This document shows positions 60,563 through 64,000 of a stretch of DNA of 64,000 bases, piece by piece (positions within the stretch are counted from its first letter, which is position 1; each line of letters begins with the position of its first letter). Below the pieces are notes generated by a model. The model did not search any database and was not told where the DNA came from. It saw nothing but the letters and a program-made list of their open reading frames with translations. The DNA is from Agelas oroides (lineage: Eukaryota > Porifera > Demospongiae > Agelasida > Agelasidae), in the NCBI GenBank assembly GCA_949130485.1, contig OX422183.1:124001-188000 (forward strand). The letters are read 5' to 3'. Made by a program: the position numbers and the translations under genes.

Positions 60563-61933
60563 CAGCTGGTTTTCTCTGCGGCCCACCTTCCCACTGGGTT
60601 TGCCCCCCTCGGCCTGATGCAGGAGGTCCCTCAACTGTACACTGTGGGCAGAGCCTCCTCCTACCACTTCATCCACTTGACACTACAGGAATACTTGGCT
60701 GCCATCCACATCTCACAACTCCCTGCATATGAGCAGACAAGACTCTTTCAAGAACATGTTAACAGTGGCCACTTCAAAATGACCATGAGATTCTTGGCTG
60801 GTCGTACAAAGTTAGCAAACATACCTCCTGACATTACGATGGAGACCAACCTTAACTATTTTCACTTTTTGTTTGAGGCAAAAGACATTTCAATGACTAC
60901 CAGAACTCTGGGTTCAGATGAGATGGTTGTCCAGTCACGCTACTCCTGGACTCCACTGGACTACTATGTGACAGGCCATGCCATCTCTCATTCCAACTGC
61001 CCCTGGAGTCTGAGCTTTTTCAACTCATCCATTGATGATGAGAAGTTTGAACTGTTTTGCCAGGGATGTGCTGCCCCTGGGGGAACTGGATGCAGGGGCC
61101 ACATCTCATATGCTAACTTCAGTCACAATGACATCACCTCCAAAAGCATACAGTCATTTGTAAACATCCCCCCACACATCCTACAGAACATGAGAGAGCT
61201 GTACTTGAGTCACAACAAACTGGATGGGAGTGCATGTGACTTGCTGGCCAAGGTAGTACCATCAATGTCCAGGTTAGAGGAGCTTTGGCTCAGTGACAAC
61301 CCAATAGGCAGTGGTGGTGCTGTGGAGGTGATCAAGGCACTCTGTGGCAATGGAGTAAAAGAACTGTGGCTGTACGACACTGGGATTGGGGAACCAGACT
61401 GTGAGGCTCTGTGTGAACTACTGAAATCAAGTCACTCACTTCAACACCTTAGCATTGACATGAACAACTTGTCCTCAGAGAGTGTAGCCAGCATCATCAC
61501 TGGACTCAGTCACAACAGTTCTCTGACAACACTGAACATTTCAAACTCTCACTTTAGCAAGACAAATGTGGACAGTTTAGCATCAGTACTCAAAGACCAC
61601 TCCAAGTGCACACTGACAACGTTGGACTTGCGAGACTGCCACATCAGCAGTGAAGGTGGTGTGAAACTGGCGGCTGAACTCTGCAATAACTCAACTCTGA
61701 AACATCTGAACCTGAATTGTAACCCCATTGGTGTGGAGGGAGCCTCCTCAATGTCAGACATGTTACAACACAACACATCACCACAATACCTCTACCTGGG
61801 TGATGACTCAGTCGGAGAAGAGGGGGTTCGCCAGCTCATTAACAGCCTCAAACACAACCAGACATTGAGGGGACTGTGGCTGCCAAGGAAGTACAAGTCA
61901 AAAACCAGTGACCACAGAATAGATTGGTGGTGA

Positions 61934-63253
61934 TAGTGTAACCAAAGTACTATTGTGTGTCTCTCACTGTGCAGTATTTTTAGGTAGTGTAAAGTACCAT
62001 AATGTGTGCAGTATTTTAGCTAGTGTAAAGTACCATAATGTGTGCAGTATTTGTACAGTATGTCTCTCATGATCACTGTGCAGTACTTGAGTGTGTTTTG
62101 TGCTGAAGTTATTTGTTGTATAACATCTCCTCACACATCCTGTATTGATTGTGGATAATTATAATTCTAATAATTAGTATCTTCCTGTAGTTTATATTTA
62201 TATTAGTCACACTGTTTCCATGAATCCCAATATTTCTAATTAGCGCCCATCTACCGACTGATATATAAGAATGTTGCTCATATCTCTAGATCTCTTCTAC
62301 AGTGATGTTGCCTAGGTAACAGGTCATATAGCATCTAATTTAACATGAATCCCAATATTTCTAATTAGCGCCCAATCCGGTATCAGTCCCATTATTTCCT
62401 ATTAGTGCCCACTCTGTTGTCATGAAGTCAAGATTAGTAAATCTCAAAATGTCTCCAACTAACCGACAACAATATTAATGAACCACCACTTCATTACACT
62501 AACTGCCGGAGGGAAACAGAAATCAGAACAAATTCAAGATTATCAAGAACAGATACAAACACATGTACAGTATAGTAGTGGGAATGTCCCTACATCCACT
62601 TGTACCATCAACATCAATACAAAACAACATTGCAGTGGAAATGTTCCAGCAGACAGTCAACTTGGTGCCACCCCCATCTGACCAGCAGACAAACTGTGAG
62701 GAAATGGTGTGTGTGTACGTGTGTCAGTATGATTGGAGGGTATCCTGGGTATGAGGGAATGCTACATGCTGAGGGTTCTCATGACTACGGACAAGGTAGG
62801 AATTCTGGAGCCAAAGGTATGTGACCACACCTCCTCCCTTACAGACTCTGAAATGTCTGACAATACAAGAACACAGACTGTGAGGCACCACCCAACCTAG
62901 TCTCGTCCCCAGACCCCACCCTCTAACAAGGAGAAACGGTCTGGTGAACCAAGTCGAATTTCTTGGGCTAGCGCACACTTTTGCGACAATGTAACCTAGC
63001 AACGAGCAAAACATTTTGCGGCCAACCCGCTCAAAAAAGGTACGGATACTCGAATGGAGATGAACAAATTTTACTGTTGTAAGGGAGTGCAACGTAATAA
63101 TTACCGATCTCGCAATCTCATTGGTGATTACCCGTTTTGGGTAATAAGCCCAAGAAATTCGACTTCGTTCACCAGACCGTTTCTCGCCGGGAGGCGCGCG
63201 CGGGCGGGGCACGAGACTACACCCAACCATTCCAGAACCAATCAGTAACGTAC
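61934..63253. other. 3' flank of NLR-B
   Basis: Two units of the GTAAAGTACCATAATGTGTG repeat. The ATGAATCCCAATATTTCTAATTAGCG segment occurs twice (62219-62247, 62345-62371). The segment 62620-62704 is inverted relative to copy A. No gene supported. Confidence 0.55.
62898..63219. mobile_element. hAT-like non-autonomous element, copy B only
   Basis: TAGTCTCGTCCCC at the left and GGGGCACGAGACTA at the right, flanked by the direct repeat CACCCAACC (62889-62897 and 63220-63228). Copy A has this site once (about 30524-30532). A target duplication of 8-9 bp fits the hAT superfamily (inference). Confidence 0.8.
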
Positions 63254-63415
63254 CCTGGTGCAGCCCTGTGTACAGCCTCCACTGCCTTGCAAATGTGCTT
63301 CATGTTTCCCTCGGACATATGGCCCACGGTTGGTGAGTCACCACCGAGTCTTGGGTAGAGGGGATATGGATGCTTCTGGGACTCACCAATGTACTTCTTG
63401 AGGGTGTGACCAATG
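63254..63415 (-). CDS. Orphan exon of an unidentified minus-strand gene, copy B
   Basis: Counterpart of 30559-30720, same length and frame. Differences include Asp/Gly pairs in the middle (VDDSPTV against GGDSPTV). The donor is GTACGT here rather than GTAAGC. Confidence 0.45.
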
Positions 63416-63419
63416 CTGA

Positions 63420-64000
63420 GAGGAGAGAGAAATAGAGAAAAGGATTATACGAAAAAAATAGAAAGTAGCTGAGAACACCTCGAGAAAGTGACTATACTGA
63501 AAAAGGAGGTGTACACAGAAGATTTAGAAGTGGAAAAAACAAGGATGGACGAAAGGCAGAAAGAAAGGGAGGCGCAGAAGATGGAGATTAAATGGAGATG
63601 GTAGAAAGGAGGAAGAAAGGGAGGCGCAGAAGATGGAGATTAAATTGAGAGGAAGGAGAGTGTAGAAAGGAGGAAGAAATGGAGGTGGAGAGAGGAGGGA
63701 CAACAAATCAAGGGAGGCAGTTAAAAACAAATAAAACGAAGCAGACAAAGGTCAAATGGAAGAGAAATGCGGCTAGAGGGGAGGGGTTATAGTGAGGAAA
63801 TGGTTCGGATGCATATACATAACTGCTTTCAGAAGAAGGAAATGCAGCTATTCCCACTGACCCGACAACCCCACATCACCAGAGTAACTTTCTTCTTAGG
63901 GCTCAGGCATAGTGATACGGAGGGATTATGTCGAATTATTCCCAGAATGTCAGTGTGTGCAGTAGTTGTAATTCACCATCTCCAGCAAAGCAGCCATATA
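63420..64000. other. Right end of window
   Basis: 63420-63806 is the purine-rich tract shared with copy A, with a small local duplication of the GGAGGCGCAGAAGATGGAGA segment. 63807-64000 has no match in copy A and no recognisable gene. Confidence 0.5.

Larger units (their letters stand above)
55826..61933 (+). pseudogene. NLR-type gene copy B: 2A - Death - P-loop-less NACHT remnant - stop - LRR
   Basis: Exons 55826-56297, 57144-57560, 57850-58044, 58758-61933, phases consistent. The leader with DIETNPGP and the Death domain closely match copy A. Exon 3 is unrelated to copy A exon 3. The start of exon 4 and the helical region are only moderately similar. After the motif ECYPTP a Ser-rich linker of about 230 residues (59460-60150) replaces the P-loop and Walker B half of NACHT; similarity resumes at EISRHV. 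TAA at 60560-60562 stands where copy A has CAA, and the same frame then stays open through the LRRs to 61933. LRRs lack one unit of about 56 residues present in copy A. A truncated 2A/Death/helical protein could still be made, so calling it dead is an inference. Confidence 0.8.
32263..63806 (+). repeat. Duplicon copy B of the tandem duplication
   Basis: Direct repeat of copy A. Similarity is continuous, broken by insertions at about 34829-35967, 45617-46858, 56353-56704, 58086-58694 and 62898-63219, by expansion of the 30-bp array at 52.7-53.8 kb, and by loss of the 2.7-kb element. Similarity to copy A stops abruptly near 63806 (copy A about 31070). The last 1.2 kb of copy A therefore has no partner in the window. 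Confidence 0.93.

Overview
The window looks like animal nuclear DNA, most likely from a sponge (inference). The genes have many short introns with GT/AG borders. It carries a trithorax/KMT2-type histone methyltransferase and Death-NACHT-LRR (NLR) immune receptors of the kind described in demosponges. It is also dense in short inverted-repeat (MITE-like) elements, CA microsatellites and purine-rich minisatellites. The species cannot be fixed from the sequence alone.

The dominant structure is a direct tandem duplication of about 32 kb. Copy A runs from 1 to about 32262 and copy B from 32263 to about 63806. Each copy has the same order: (1) a KMT2/trithorax-like gene on the minus strand (PHD fingers, bromodomain-like region, extended PHD, FYRN, FYRC, SET, post-SET); (2) a decayed plus-strand element encoding a FEN-like nuclease segment and a CXC domain; (3) a minus-strand acidic/coiled-coil reading frame; (4) a minus-strand GDAP2-like macrodomain gene whose intron holds a 60-bp minisatellite; (5) a junkyard of displaced KMT2 exon fragments beside a 30-bp minisatellite; (6) a plus-strand NLR gene; (7) an orphan minus-strand exon.

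The two copies have decayed reciprocally. In copy A the KMT2 gene has a nonsense codon in the extended PHD and a lost splice donor inside SET, and the macrodomain gene has three disabling changes; the copy B versions of both are open in every visible exon. For the NLR the reverse holds. Copy A encodes a complete 1427-residue receptor. Copy B has lost the P-loop half of NACHT, has a replaced central exon and carries an in-frame TAA. The result is close to one working set of genes spread over two duplicons.

The most notable feature is the NLR 5' coding exon. In both copies it encodes a basic, partly hydrophobic leader of about 150 residues ending in a leucine run and a canonical 2A ribosome-skipping motif (DIETNPGP). 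It is spliced in frame to a Death domain. Translation would be expected to release the leader and start the receptor at proline. A conserved 50-codon upstream ORF precedes it in both copies.

Later insertions distinguish the copies, and the partner copy often preserves the empty site. Copy A has a 2.7-kb composite of two equal-length TTAA-flanked elements. Copy B has a 352-bp element in NLR intron 1, a 0.6-kb palindromic element in NLR intron 3, a hAT-like element near 62.9 kb and a 1.1-kb insertion in a KMT2 intron. No tRNA, rRNA, CRISPR or prokaryotic-type operon was seen.
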